DNA of 55,657 nucleotides, taken from assembly GCA_017547525.1 (NCBI GenBank), contig JAFYPL010000016.1, positions 1 through 55,657 of the forward strand, read 5' to 3'. Source of the DNA: Oscillospiraceae bacterium. GTDB taxonomy: Bacteria > Bacillota > Clostridia > Oscillospirales > Ruminococcaceae. The notes under the pieces were generated by a model. It searched no databases, had not been told where the DNA came from, and worked only from the letters and a program-made list of their open reading frames with translations. The position numbers and the translations under genes were made by a program. Below, piece by piece: positions 35,457 through 42,536 of the stretch; position 1 is the stretch's first letter, and every line of letters starts with the position of its first letter.

Positions 35457-36149
35457 GTGACTGATCCGGCAATGATGATAGATGTTGTTTTTCTTGTTAT
35501 ATTGCTGGTCACTGCCCTGCGTGGATGTTACGATGGTTTTTTCACATCGGTAATGAAGCTGATAGGTACACTGGGCAGTGTATTTGCCGGTTGGTATGTT
35601 TCAGACAACTACTCCGGATATATATTTGAAAACTACCTGCGTCGGCCGCTGACAGAACGTTCATATAACTTTCTGTTACAGGCCAGTCAGGATGTAGATA
35701 TACAGACAGCCATCACTTCTGTTATAGGTAACTGGCCACAGGAGTATATTGATGTTATTATGCAGAAAGCAGAAGAGGTATCATCACATATTCTGGTGCC
35801 TGATATGGATTCTGCCATATATCTTGTAAACGAGTTTATAGGTCCGATGGTTACAGCCTGTGTGGGTATAGTACTGTTTCTGACTTGCTTTGCAGCTGTA
35901 CGCATTATATGTACCGTACTGGCAGGCCTTTTCAGATCAGTGAACAAAGTACCTGTGCTGGGGCTGGCCAACAGAATGGCAGGTCTGGCAACAGGTCTGG
36001 TTGCAGGTGGTGTAAATATCATATTATTATCATATGTTTTGAATATAATAGTGATTGTTACAGGGGATGCACTGCCATTCCTCAACGCTGGAATACTTTC
36101 TTCCAGCCGGATTATGGGGGCGATTTCTTCCCTGAATCCTTTCTTATAA
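35457..36149 (+). CDS. CvpA-family membrane protein
   Basis: This 230-residue protein matches the CvpA/colicin V production family. A first helix begins near D-V-V-F-L-V-I-L-L, with the family motif R-G-C-Y-D-G-F-F just after it, then further membrane segments (about 30-46, 125-150 and 180-202) and the G-L-A-N-R-M-A-G-L-A-T-G block. The start is uncertain. GTG 35448 overlaps the previous stop, but GTG 35457 has the better ribosome-binding site (AGGTGAT four bases upstream) and is preferred. The exact role is not known; CvpA proteins are linked to envelope homeostasis. Confidence 0.8.
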   Translation: MTDPAMMIDVVFLVILLVTALRGCYDGFFTSVMKLIGTLGSVFAGWYVSDNYSGYIFENYLRRPLTERSYNFLLQASQDVDIQTAITSVIGNWPQEYIDVIMQKAEEVSSHILVPDMDSAIYLVNEFIGPMVTACVGIVLFLTCFAAVRIICTVLAGLFRSVNKVPVLGLANRMAGLATGLVAGGVNIILLSYVLNIIVIVTGDALPFLNAGILSSSRIMGAISSLNPFL

Positions 36150-36176
36150 TAAATCTGTTATAAAGGAGATGATTTT

Positions 36177-38471
36177 ATGCTTTGTGAAAGATGCAAAAAA
36201 CGTCCTGCTATGATATATATACAGTCCAATGAAGGCGGACAGGTGAAAAGCAAAGGTTATTGCCTGACATGCGCAAAGGAACTGGGAATAAAGCCTGTTG
36301 ATGATATGATGAAGCAGATGGGTATTGATGACAACGCCCTGAAAGCTATGGAAGAACAGATGAACAGCTTTATGCAGGATAATATGGATGAAAACGGACA
36401 GTTCAATCTTTCCTCTCTTTTCGGCGGCATGATGCCGGGCGGCGAAGAGTTTGAAAATGACTATGATGATGAATTTGAACAGGGCGGTTCATCCACAATT
36501 CCTTTCGGTAAAGAAGAAAACAATAAAGACAGCGAAAAATCTGATAAAAAGAAAAAGAATAAACGTAAATTTCTGGATCAATACTGCGAAAACCTGAGCA
36601 AAAAAGCTGCAGAAGGCAAAATCGATAATATTATCGGCAGAAATGACGAAATCTACCGCACTATTCAGATACTGTGCCGCCGTCAGAAAAACAACCCTTG
36701 CCTTATCGGTGAGGCCGGTGTAGGTAAAACAGCTATTGCTGAAGGCATCGCACTGAAAATCAGCCGTGGCGAAGTACCACAGAAACTGAAAAACAAAGAA
36801 ATTTATCTGGTAAACATGACTAACCTTGTTGCTGGTACACAGTTCCGTGGTCAGTTTGAAGCAAGAGTAAAAAGCCTTATCAGTGAAGTAAAGGCAAATG
36901 GTAATATTATCCTGTTTATCGATGAAATTCACACCATTACAGGTGCAGGCGATTCTGAAGGTGCCATGAATGCCGGTAACATTCTGAAGCCTGCCCTTTC
37001 CCGTGGTGAAATTCAGGTTATCGGTGCCACTACATTCAATGAATACCGTAAATTTATTGAAAAAGATGCTGCTCTGGAACGTCGTTTCCAGCCGGTAAAA
37101 GTAGAAGAACCATCCATCAGCGATACTATAGATATTATTACAGGTGTAAAACAGTACTATGAAGCATATCACCATGTGCAGGTACCGCAGAATATTGTGG
37201 ACCTGACAGTACGCATGAGTGAAAAATATATTACAGACCGCTTCCTGCCGGACAAAGCTATTGACTTGCTGGATGAAGCCTGTGCATGCTGTAACCTGAG
37301 ACATACTGAAATCAGCGACTGGCTGATGAAAAAAGAAGAGCTGGAAACACTGACAGCTACTCTGGAACAGTTGCAGAATGAAACCCGGCCGGACTATGAA
37401 CAGATTGCTCATGTAAGACGGAAAATGTTCGGTGTAGAGGAAGAAGAAAAACAGCTGAACGAAAAAGTGAAAAATATAGCAGTTGAAATGGACGATATTG
37501 CTAAAGTTATTCAGCTGTGGACAGGTATCAGTGCTGTAAAAGTAAAAGAAAGCGAATTCAACAAAGTAGCTAATCTGGAAGCAAAACTGAAAGAGAACAT
37601 AAAAGGCCAGGATGAAGCTGTTTCTCTGGTATCAAAAGCTATCAAGCGTAACCGTGCCGGTATTTCCGGTCGCAACAGACCAGCCAGCTTCCTGTTTGTA
37701 GGTCCTACAGGTGTAGGTAAAACAGAACTGGTAAAACAGCTGGCCAGTCAGTTATTTGACACTGTTGATCCTCTTATCCGTTTTGATATGTCCGAATTTA
37801 TGGAAAAACACGCAGTTTCCCGTCTGGTTGGTTCACCTCCGGGTTACGTAGGCTATGACGAAGCCGGCCAGCTTACAGAAAAAGTACGCAGAAAACCATA
37901 TTCAGTAGTGCTGTTCGATGAAATAGAAAAAGCACATCCTGATGTAATGAATATTCTTCTGCAGATTCTGGACGAAGGTAAAATCAACGATGCCCAGGGC
38001 AGAACAGTAAACTTTGAAAATACTGTTATTGCTATGACATCCAATGCTGGCAGCGGCGACAAAGTAGGTCAGACAGGTTTTGGCAGAACAGTTGCTGATA
38101 TGTCCAGAGAAAAGACTATGAAAGCTCTCAACAGCTTCCTGCGTCCTGAATTCCTGGCACGTATTGACGAAATCGTAGTATTTGACCCACTTACAGAAGA
38201 AACTCTTACAGATATTGCAGAACTTATGCTGACAGAATATGTAAAACCAATGCAGCAGAAGGGTATTGTACTCACATGGGATAAGGCTGTGCTGACACTT
38301 ATCTGCAAAAAAGCAGAAGGTGGTAAATTCGGAGCACGTGATATCCGCCGCGTTATCCGTAAAGAAGTGGAAGACAAAATCGCAGAGATTATTGTAGAAC
38401 AGCAGTCAGTGGCATCTGTGCACGTATATGCTGATGGCGATGAAATAGCTGTAACTTCTGAAAATCATTAA
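36177..38471 (+). CDS. clpE: Clp-family AAA+ unfoldase with N-terminal zinc finger (ClpE-like)
   Basis: This 764-residue Hsp100 ATPase probably feeds substrates to ClpP. In place of a Clp_N domain it has a ClpE-type zinc finger at the N-terminus: C3-x-x-C6 and C29-x-x-C32. An acidic linker (about 80-130) follows. AAA-1 has Walker A G-E-A-G-V-G-K-T (about 178). A short coiled-coil/UVR-like middle region lies near 390-435. AAA-2 has Walker A G-P-T-G-V-G-K-T (about 509). A T-G-F-G tripeptide at the position of the ClpP-binding V-G-F/I-G-F loop suggests proteolytic partnership. No ctsR, mcsA or mcsB genes are adjacent. Confidence 0.88.
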   Translation: MLCERCKKRPAMIYIQSNEGGQVKSKGYCLTCAKELGIKPVDDMMKQMGIDDNALKAMEEQMNSFMQDNMDENGQFNLSSLFGGMMPGGEEFENDYDDEFEQGGSSTIPFGKEENNKDSEKSDKKKKNKRKFLDQYCENLSKKAAEGKIDNIIGRNDEIYRTIQILCRRQKNNPCLIGEAGVGKTAIAEGIALKISRGEVPQKLKNKEIYLVNMTNLVAGTQFRGQFEARVKSLISEVKANGNIILFIDEIHTITGAGDSEGAMNAGNILKPALSRGEIQVIGATTFNEYRKFIEKDAALERRFQPVKVEEPSISDTIDIITGVKQYYEAYHHVQVPQNIVDLTVRMSEKYITDRFLPDKAIDLLDEACACCNLRHTEISDWLMKKEELETLTATLEQLQNETRPDYEQIAHVRRKMFGVEEEEKQLNEKVKNIAVEMDDIAKVIQLWTGISAVKVKESEFNKVANLEAKLKENIKGQDEAVSLVSKAIKRNRAGISGRNRPASFLFVGPTGVGKTELVKQLASQLFDTVDPLIRFDMSEFMEKHAVSRLVGSPPGYVGYDEAGQLTEKVRRKPYSVVLFDEIEKAHPDVMNILLQILDEGKINDAQGRTVNFENTVIAMTSNAGSGDKVGQTGFGRTVADMSREKTMKALNSFLRPEFLARIDEIVVFDPLTEETLTDIAELMLTEYVKPMQQKGIVLTWDKAVLTLICKKAEGGKFGARDIRRVIRKEVEDKIAEIIVEQQSVASVHVYADGDEIAVTSENH

Positions 38472-38476
38472 AAATA

Positions 38477-38506
38477 AAACCAACAGGTGAAAAGCCTGTT
38501 GGTTTT
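38477..38506 (+). terminator. Terminator of the ClpE-like gene
   Basis: An 11-bp stem (38477-38487 with 38495-38505) with a 7-base loop runs directly into TTTTTTAT. Confidence 0.85.
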
Positions 38507-38522
38507 TTATTTATAGGTATAC

Positions 38523-38580
38523 ATAAAACAAAAAAACAGATAACCGAAGTTACCTGTCTCATATTGGAGCGGGTGATGGG
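38523..38580 (-). repeat. Left copy of a 58-bp repeat: tRNA-Gly 3' end plus terminator
   Basis: This is identical base for base to 38726-38783 (offset 203). In the minus-strand sense it contains the last 16 bases of tRNA-Gly including CCA (38565-38580), then the UUCG-loop terminator (38530-38557). Flanking bases diverge at once on both sides. It looks like the duplicated half of an integration or recombination event at the tRNA gene. Confidence 0.9.
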
Positions 38581-38725
38581 TGACGGAGGTGAGCGCTGCC
38601 GGTGGCAGATAAAGCGAACCGGAGGAAGGGAAAGTTACAAGCAATCAAGAGGACATTCATGTCGTCGCAGAGTGCGCCGATAACTTTTCAGGGGGACCTC
38701 TGGTTCGATTCCGTCGGAATACGAT
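38581..38725. other. 145-bp GC-richer core between the tRNA-Gly repeats; possible structured RNA or element remnant
   Basis: The core differs in composition from the surrounding AT-rich spacer and has no convincing reading frame. On the plus strand it can fold: a closing stem 38582-38587 with 38710-38715, a hairpin CTGCC/GGCAG (38596-38600 with 38604-38608), a 9-bp stem 38629-38637 with 38681-38689 enclosing a GACA/TGTC hairpin, and a possible pseudoknot AGAGG (38648-38652) with CCTCT (38697-38701). It also contains GGTTCGATTCC (38702-38712), resembling a tRNA T-loop. No known RNA family was recognised. Confidence 0.45.
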
Positions 38726-38783
38726 ATAAAACAAAAAAACAGATAACCGAAGTTACCTGTCTCATATTGGAGCGGGTGATGGG
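38726..38783 (-). repeat. Right copy of the 58-bp repeat, overlapping the intact tRNA-Gly gene
   Basis: This is a perfect copy of 38523-38580. Bases 38768-38783 are the 3' end of the functional tRNA-Gly, and the rest holds its terminator. Confidence 0.9.
38733..38760 (-). terminator. Terminator of tRNA-Gly
   Basis: On the minus strand a 9-bp stem (38752-38760 with 38739-38747, one wobble) with a TTCG tetraloop is followed by seven T residues. The same terminator is repeated at 38530-38557. Confidence 0.85.
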
Positions 38784-38841
38784 AATCGAACCCACACGAC
38801 CAGCTTGGAAGGCTGGAGTTCTACCACTAAACTACACCCGC
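38768..38841 (-). tRNA. tRNA-Gly (anticodon TCC), CCA encoded
   Basis: On the minus strand a full cloverleaf is visible. The acceptor stem GCGGGTG/CACCCGC is perfect. The anticodon loop CTTCCAA sits in a 5-bp stem and gives TCC. The T-arm carries TTCGATT. The discriminator is U, followed by an encoded CCA at 38768-38770. A consensus promoter (38863-38891) and a UUCG terminator flank it. The 3' 16 bases are duplicated 203 bp away. Confidence 0.96.
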
Positions 38842-38862
38842 ATATTCTGAATAGCAAAAATA

Positions 38863-38891
38863 ATTATACTAATTATTAATATATTTGTCAA
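38863..38891 (-). promoter_or_regulatory. Consensus promoter of tRNA-Gly
   Basis: On the minus strand a perfect TTGACA (38886-38891) and a perfect TATAAT (38863-38868) are separated by 17 bases, about 22 bases before the tRNA. Confidence 0.88.
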
Positions 38892-38916
38892 GTGCAAAGT
38901 ACTATATACTACAAAT

Positions 38917-38942
38917 AAAGACACCCATGTGAGGGTGTCTTT
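38917..38942 (-). terminator. Terminator of the lipoprotein gene
   Basis: A 10-bp stem (38917-38926 with 38933-38942) has a 6-base loop. The minus-strand reading ends in TTTATTTG. Confidence 0.75.
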
Positions 38943-38978
38943 ATAAGATCAGTGAGAAAATATAATGAAAGGAGAAAA

Positions 38979-39566
38979 TTACTGTTTAGTATCGTCAATA
39001 GTTTCTTCTGCCAGTTTTTCAATATTTGTTGCGTATTTCACTGCCTCTTTCAGCTGTGTTGTATCGTCACCTGCGTATGCATAAACTATTGTCTTATCAT
39101 TTGTTACAGAGATTTCCACATATCCGTCACCGTAACCTGCGATTTCGATGTTATATGTAAGTTCTGTGCCAAACTGATTGATGTCTTCAAACTGGCCGGC
39201 AGGGAAGTCAAGCTCCATTATGTAGCTGGTTTTGTTTGATGCCATAACAGCTTTTGTCTGTGCATAGGCTGTCAGTTTACCTTCTTTATCGTAGGAATGC
39301 ATCTGTGCCTTGCCGTTTTCATCCAGTGTGAAATGCAGGTAATGTCCGTCGCTGGCAGCCCAGTAGCCATCCAGGTCAGTCCACATAGCCAGTACTGTCC
39401 GGTAGTTAGGATTTTCTATACCTTCTTCCTGTGGTGCAGGTGTAGCTGCCGGTGTAGGTGCAGGTGTTGGCTGGGTGTCCTGTGGTTGTTCAGTGTCTCT
39501 GGAGCATCCGGTCATCAGGGACATTGCGAGAATAATTGCCAGTGTGATGGTTACAAATTTTTTCAT
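38979..39566 (-). CDS. Predicted lipoprotein of unknown function
   Basis: This 195-residue protein has a clear lipoprotein signal peptide (residues 1-20: K-K, hydrophobic core, lipobox L-M-T-G before Cys21). A Pro/Thr/Ala-rich spacer (about 26-46) precedes a mature domain of about 140 residues, rich in beta-type sequence, with W-T-D-L-D-G-Y-W-A-A-S-D-G-H near its start. The domain resembles small extracytoplasmic folds of clostridial lipoproteins, but no family was recognised. It probably sits on the outer face of the cell membrane. The start is supported by AGGAGGATATATG. It is separated from the upstream PNPOx gene by 158 bases containing an imperfect inverted repeat. Confidence 0.8.
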   Translation of the reverse strand: MKKFVTITLAIILAMSLMTGCSRDTEQPQDTQPTPAPTPAATPAPQEEGIENPNYRTVLAMWTDLDGYWAASDGHYLHFTLDENGKAQMHSYDKEGKLTAYAQTKAVMASNKTSYIMELDFPAGQFEDINQFGTELTYNIEIAGYGDGYVEISVTNDKTIVYAYAGDDTTQLKEAVKYATNIEKLAEETIDDTKQ

Positions 39567-39724
39567 ATATCCTCCTATGACAGTTTACAAAGTAAAGACA
39601 CTGTGTAAAAACTGATGGTCTTTTTCTGTCACTTTAATTATATTTTTGAAATATGTTAAAAATTTGAAATAAACGTAAAGAAATTGTGTTAAAACCTAAT
39701 TTCACAAAAACTACACATTTTACA

Positions 39725-40204
39725 TCAGGATTCGTTTACATATTTGCCGGAAATATGTTCTGGTGTCAGTTCCAGCAGCAGAGTACGGTGCAGATGATTT
39801 TTTATTTCGTTTTCTATGTAGCCGTTGTCATCTGTGAATTTATAACTCAATTTTCTGGAAATATCTTCGACAGTGTTTCTATCGTCAATTATTTTTACTT
39901 TGCCGAAAACAATAACACTTTTCACGTTCAGTGCCCAGTGGTCGTCTTTGCGATAACCTTTGTCGTACACGCAGAAGGACGCTTTGTCATAGTTTTTCAC
40001 AGCATCTGTTCTGTGGCTTTGCTGACTGCCTATATGAAAATAAATTTTACCGCTTTCTTCGTCATAAAAATGATTCAGCGGACTGCCATAAGGATACCCA
40101 TCGTCCCCCAGTACGCTCAGCACACCGCGGGTTTCAGTTTTTAAAAGTTCTATGCATTCTTCCAATGGCATTTTCTGCTTTATTCTTACCAGTTCTCTGA
40201 ACAT
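39725..40204 (-). CDS. Pyridoxamine 5'-phosphate oxidase-fold (NimA-like) flavoprotein
   Basis: This 159-residue protein has the split-barrel flavin-binding fold. The conserved start of the fold is visible in G-V-L-S-V-L-G-D-D-G-Y-P-Y-G-S-P-L-N-H, followed by I-Y-F-H-I-G-S-Q-Q-S-H-R, as in the NimA/PNPOx-like family that binds FMN or related cofactors. The substrate is unknown; family members include nitroimidazole reductases and stress-related oxidoreductases. Minus-strand AAAGGAGAATATT precedes the ATG. It is 11 bases downstream of the GNAT gene and probably in the same operon as comM and that gene. Confidence 0.85.
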   Translation of the reverse strand: MFRELVRIKQKMPLEECIELLKTETRGVLSVLGDDGYPYGSPLNHFYDEESGKIYFHIGSQQSHRTDAVKNYDKASFCVYDKGYRKDDHWALNVKSVIVFGKVKIIDDRNTVEDISRKLSYKFTDDNGYIENEIKNHLHRTLLLELTPEHISGKYVNES

Positions 40205-40215
40205 AATATTCTCCT

Positions 40216-40767
40216 TTACAGTTTTTTTATCATTGTGTGTACACCCATCATAGTACCATCCTTCAGGCGAATGGCTTCAGGTATAGTGCCAACAATTTCA
40301 AAACCAAATTTTTTATACAAAGCTATAGCGCGTTCATTTTTATCAAAAACATCAAGCTCCAGCTGAGTTATGCCATTTCGGTTTGTCGCAGTATTTATCA
40401 GTTCTTCAAAAAATGCACTGCCTATACCAAGGCCCCAATATTCTTTCAGTATGCCCACACCTATCTCACCACGGTGTCTGGTTTTGATGCTGTTATTAAA
40501 AGAAATACTGCAGTTTCCTGCAAGCTTACCATCTACGAATGCAGTCAGCATCAGTATATCTTCAGATTCAATGGTGTTGCTGATGAATTTTATCTGGGCA
40601 TCCAGTGGATAATCATTGAATTCTTCCGGATACCTCATCAGAAAATCGCTTTCGCCAGCAGCCCTTATACGCATCCGCAGCATTTCAGCGGCATCACTTT
40701 CCAAAGGCGAACGCAGGATGCACTTTCTGCCGTCTTTCAGTGTTATTTTCTTTGCATCATATCTCAT
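40216..40767 (-). CDS. GNAT-family N-acetyltransferase
   Basis: This 183-residue enzyme transfers an acetyl group from acetyl-CoA to an unknown amine. The acetyl-CoA pyrophosphate loop is visible as E-Y-W-G-L-G-I-G-S-A-F-F (about residues 127-138), preceded by the beta-4 strand E-I-G-V-G-I. The C-terminal part K-N-E-R-A-I-A-L-Y-K-K-F-G-F-E-I-V-G-T is typical of small-molecule or ribosomal-protein GNATs. Its ribosome-binding site AGGAGG is made by the last codons of comM, whose stop lies 2 bases upstream, so the two genes are coupled. Confidence 0.9.
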   Translation of the reverse strand: MRYDAKKITLKDGRKCILRSPLESDAAEMLRMRIRAAGESDFLMRYPEEFNDYPLDAQIKFISNTIESEDILMLTAFVDGKLAGNCSISFNNSIKTRHRGEIGVGILKEYWGLGIGSAFFEELINTATNRNGITQLELDVFDKNERAIALYKKFGFEIVGTIPEAIRLKDGTMMGVHTMIKKL

Positions 40768-40769
40768 GA

Positions 40770-42281
40770 TTATATCCTCCTGTCCATATCTCTGTACTGT
40801 ACAGCTTCCAGAATATGGATATCGTTTATCATTTCTTCGCCATCAAGATCTGCTATGGTGCGTGCCACTTTAAGCACCTTGTCATATGAACGGGCAGAAA
40901 GGTTCAGACTTTTGAATACACGTTCCAGCACTTTTGCCGCTTTATCAGTTGTTTTACAGAAAACAGACATATGTTTCGGTGGTATGTTACTGTTTGTGTC
41001 AAAATCCAGACCTTTATATCTGTTTTCCTGTAGCTGTCTTGCAGCCATGACTCTCTTAAGTATGTCTTTGCTGCTTTCAGCTTTTTCAGTACTGGTCAGT
41101 TCTTCCCAGTTTACATCTTCCAGACGTACGTGCAGGTCTATTCTGTCCAGCATAGGCCCACTGATTCTGTTCATATAGTTCTGTCTTTTGGTTAATGAAC
41201 AGGTGCAAATATGGTTTTCACAACCATAATATCCGCAAGGGCATGGGTTCATTGCCGCCACTAACATAATGTTGCTTGGATATGTCCGGGTATATGAAAC
41301 ACGGGATATTGTTACCACATTATCTTCCAGCGGTGCACGCAAAGCTTCCAGTACATCTTTATGGAACTGTGGAAATTCGTCCAGAAACAACACACCATTA
41401 TTGGCCAGCGATATTTCACCCGGTTTTGCATTGTGTCCGCCACCAGTCAGAGCAGCTGCAGAAACGGAATGGTGTGGATTACGGAAAGGCCTTTTGGTAA
41501 TAAGACCTTCATCTTTATCTATGAGGCCGCTGATGGAATACAGCTTTGTGGTCTGCATTGCTTCGCTGCGTGTCAGCGGCGGGAGTATAGATGGTAGCCT
41601 TTTGGCCAGCATACTTTTACCGGACCCAGGAGGGCCTACCATCAGTATATTATGGCCACCGGCAGCGGCTATTTCCATGGCGCGCTTGGCTTCTTCCTGG
41701 CCCTTTACATCGGAAAAATCCATTATTTCATCATTTGATTCTTTGTGAGCATATGTATGACGATGTATTTCTTCCTCACCTTTAAGCATGGATAACAGCT
41801 GTGATACGTTATCTACAGCTATTACGTTCAGTTCTTCCACAATGGCTGCTTCATTTGCGTTGTCACGTGAAACAAAGAAGTGAGTGAAACCGTCCTCCAT
41901 AGCTTTTATTGCCATAGGAAGTATACCCGGTACACCACGCAGACTGCCGTCCAGTGACAGCTGTGCTGCAAAAGCGTAGTCACTTTTTATTGCTGGCAGG
42001 TCGCCTTTTGCGGTAAGTATACCGAGTAGCACTGGCAGGTCGTAAACTGCACCAGTTTTCTTTATATCTGATGGCGCCAGATTAACTGTTATACGGCTGG
42101 CAGGGAAAGAAATGTTATTGTTTTTAATTGCACTGCGTACACGTTCCTTTGCTTCTTTTACAGCATTATCAGGCAGACCAACTATCTCAAACCCAGGCAG
42201 ACCACCTGAGATATGTGTTTCTACTGTGACCACATATCCGTCTATTCCTATAACGCCAAAACTGTAAACTTTGCTGAACAT
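40770..42281 (-). CDS. comM: YifB/ComM family Mg chelatase-like AAA+ ATPase
   Basis: This 503-residue ATPase is related to ComM, which promotes branch migration during natural transformation. An N-terminal Lon-like (ChlI) domain covers about 1-170. The AAA+ core has Walker A G-P-P-G-S-G-K-S (about 216-223) and Walker B G-V-L-F-L-D-E-F. A cysteine-rich insert (C-P-C-G-Y-Y-G-C-E-N-H-I-C-T-C) and the C-terminal Mg chelatase domain follow. The frame is open up to 42320; ATG 42281 is preferred because GGGGTGAAGAT precedes it and M-F-S-K-V-Y-S-F-G is the family start. It heads the minus-strand group with GNAT and PNPOx genes. Confidence 0.92.
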   Translation of the reverse strand: MFSKVYSFGVIGIDGYVVTVETHISGGLPGFEIVGLPDNAVKEAKERVRSAIKNNNISFPASRITVNLAPSDIKKTGAVYDLPVLLGILTAKGDLPAIKSDYAFAAQLSLDGSLRGVPGILPMAIKAMEDGFTHFFVSRDNANEAAIVEELNVIAVDNVSQLLSMLKGEEEIHRHTYAHKESNDEIMDFSDVKGQEEAKRAMEIAAAGGHNILMVGPPGSGKSMLAKRLPSILPPLTRSEAMQTTKLYSISGLIDKDEGLITKRPFRNPHHSVSAAALTGGGHNAKPGEISLANNGVLFLDEFPQFHKDVLEALRAPLEDNVVTISRVSYTRTYPSNIMLVAAMNPCPCGYYGCENHICTCSLTKRQNYMNRISGPMLDRIDLHVRLEDVNWEELTSTEKAESSKDILKRVMAARQLQENRYKGLDFDTNSNIPPKHMSVFCKTTDKAAKVLERVFKSLNLSARSYDKVLKVARTIADLDGEEMINDIHILEAVQYRDMDRRI

Positions 42282-42350
42282 ATCTTCACCCCACAGAGTT
42301 TTCTTGGGTTTATCATACAATAATTGTACATATTATGCAATATATAGGAT

Positions 42351-42385
42351 TTCTGCCGTGAGTATCAGCGCTCAGATGGGCAGAA
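42351..42385. other. Stem-loop between divergent comM and pgcA
   Basis: TTCTGCC (42351-42357) pairs with GGCAGAA (42379-42385), and an inner TGAG (42359-42362) pairs with CTCA (42371-42374). No T tract follows and the flanking genes are divergent, so it is not an obvious terminator. It may be an operator or a 5' UTR structure. Confidence 0.4.
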
Positions 42386-42536
42386 TACACAATAAAACAG
42401 CGTAAATTTATCTACAAATAAGATTGATAGATGTATATAATTATGGTATTCTTAAGGTGTATATTTGCGTTTATCTGTATACATGGGTAACCGCTGTATT
42501 AAGTATGGAAAATTTAAAAAACGGAGGCTTTTTATT

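Noticed and set aside
38620..38632. Resemblance of the core to 16S rRNA (CCGGAGGAAGG)
   Set aside because: The match covers only about 11 bases and does not continue on either side, so it is taken as chance.
38690..38725. A second tRNA gene in the repeat core because of GGTTCGATTCC
   Set aside because: The bases on either side do not form a T-stem (only two or three pairs), and no acceptor, D or anticodon arm can be built.
38602..38850. 82-codon plus-strand frame across the repeat core and tRNA-Gly
   Set aside because: It reads through the tRNA gene and a terminator, and its translated tail is the familiar product of antisense tRNA sequence. Not a protein gene.
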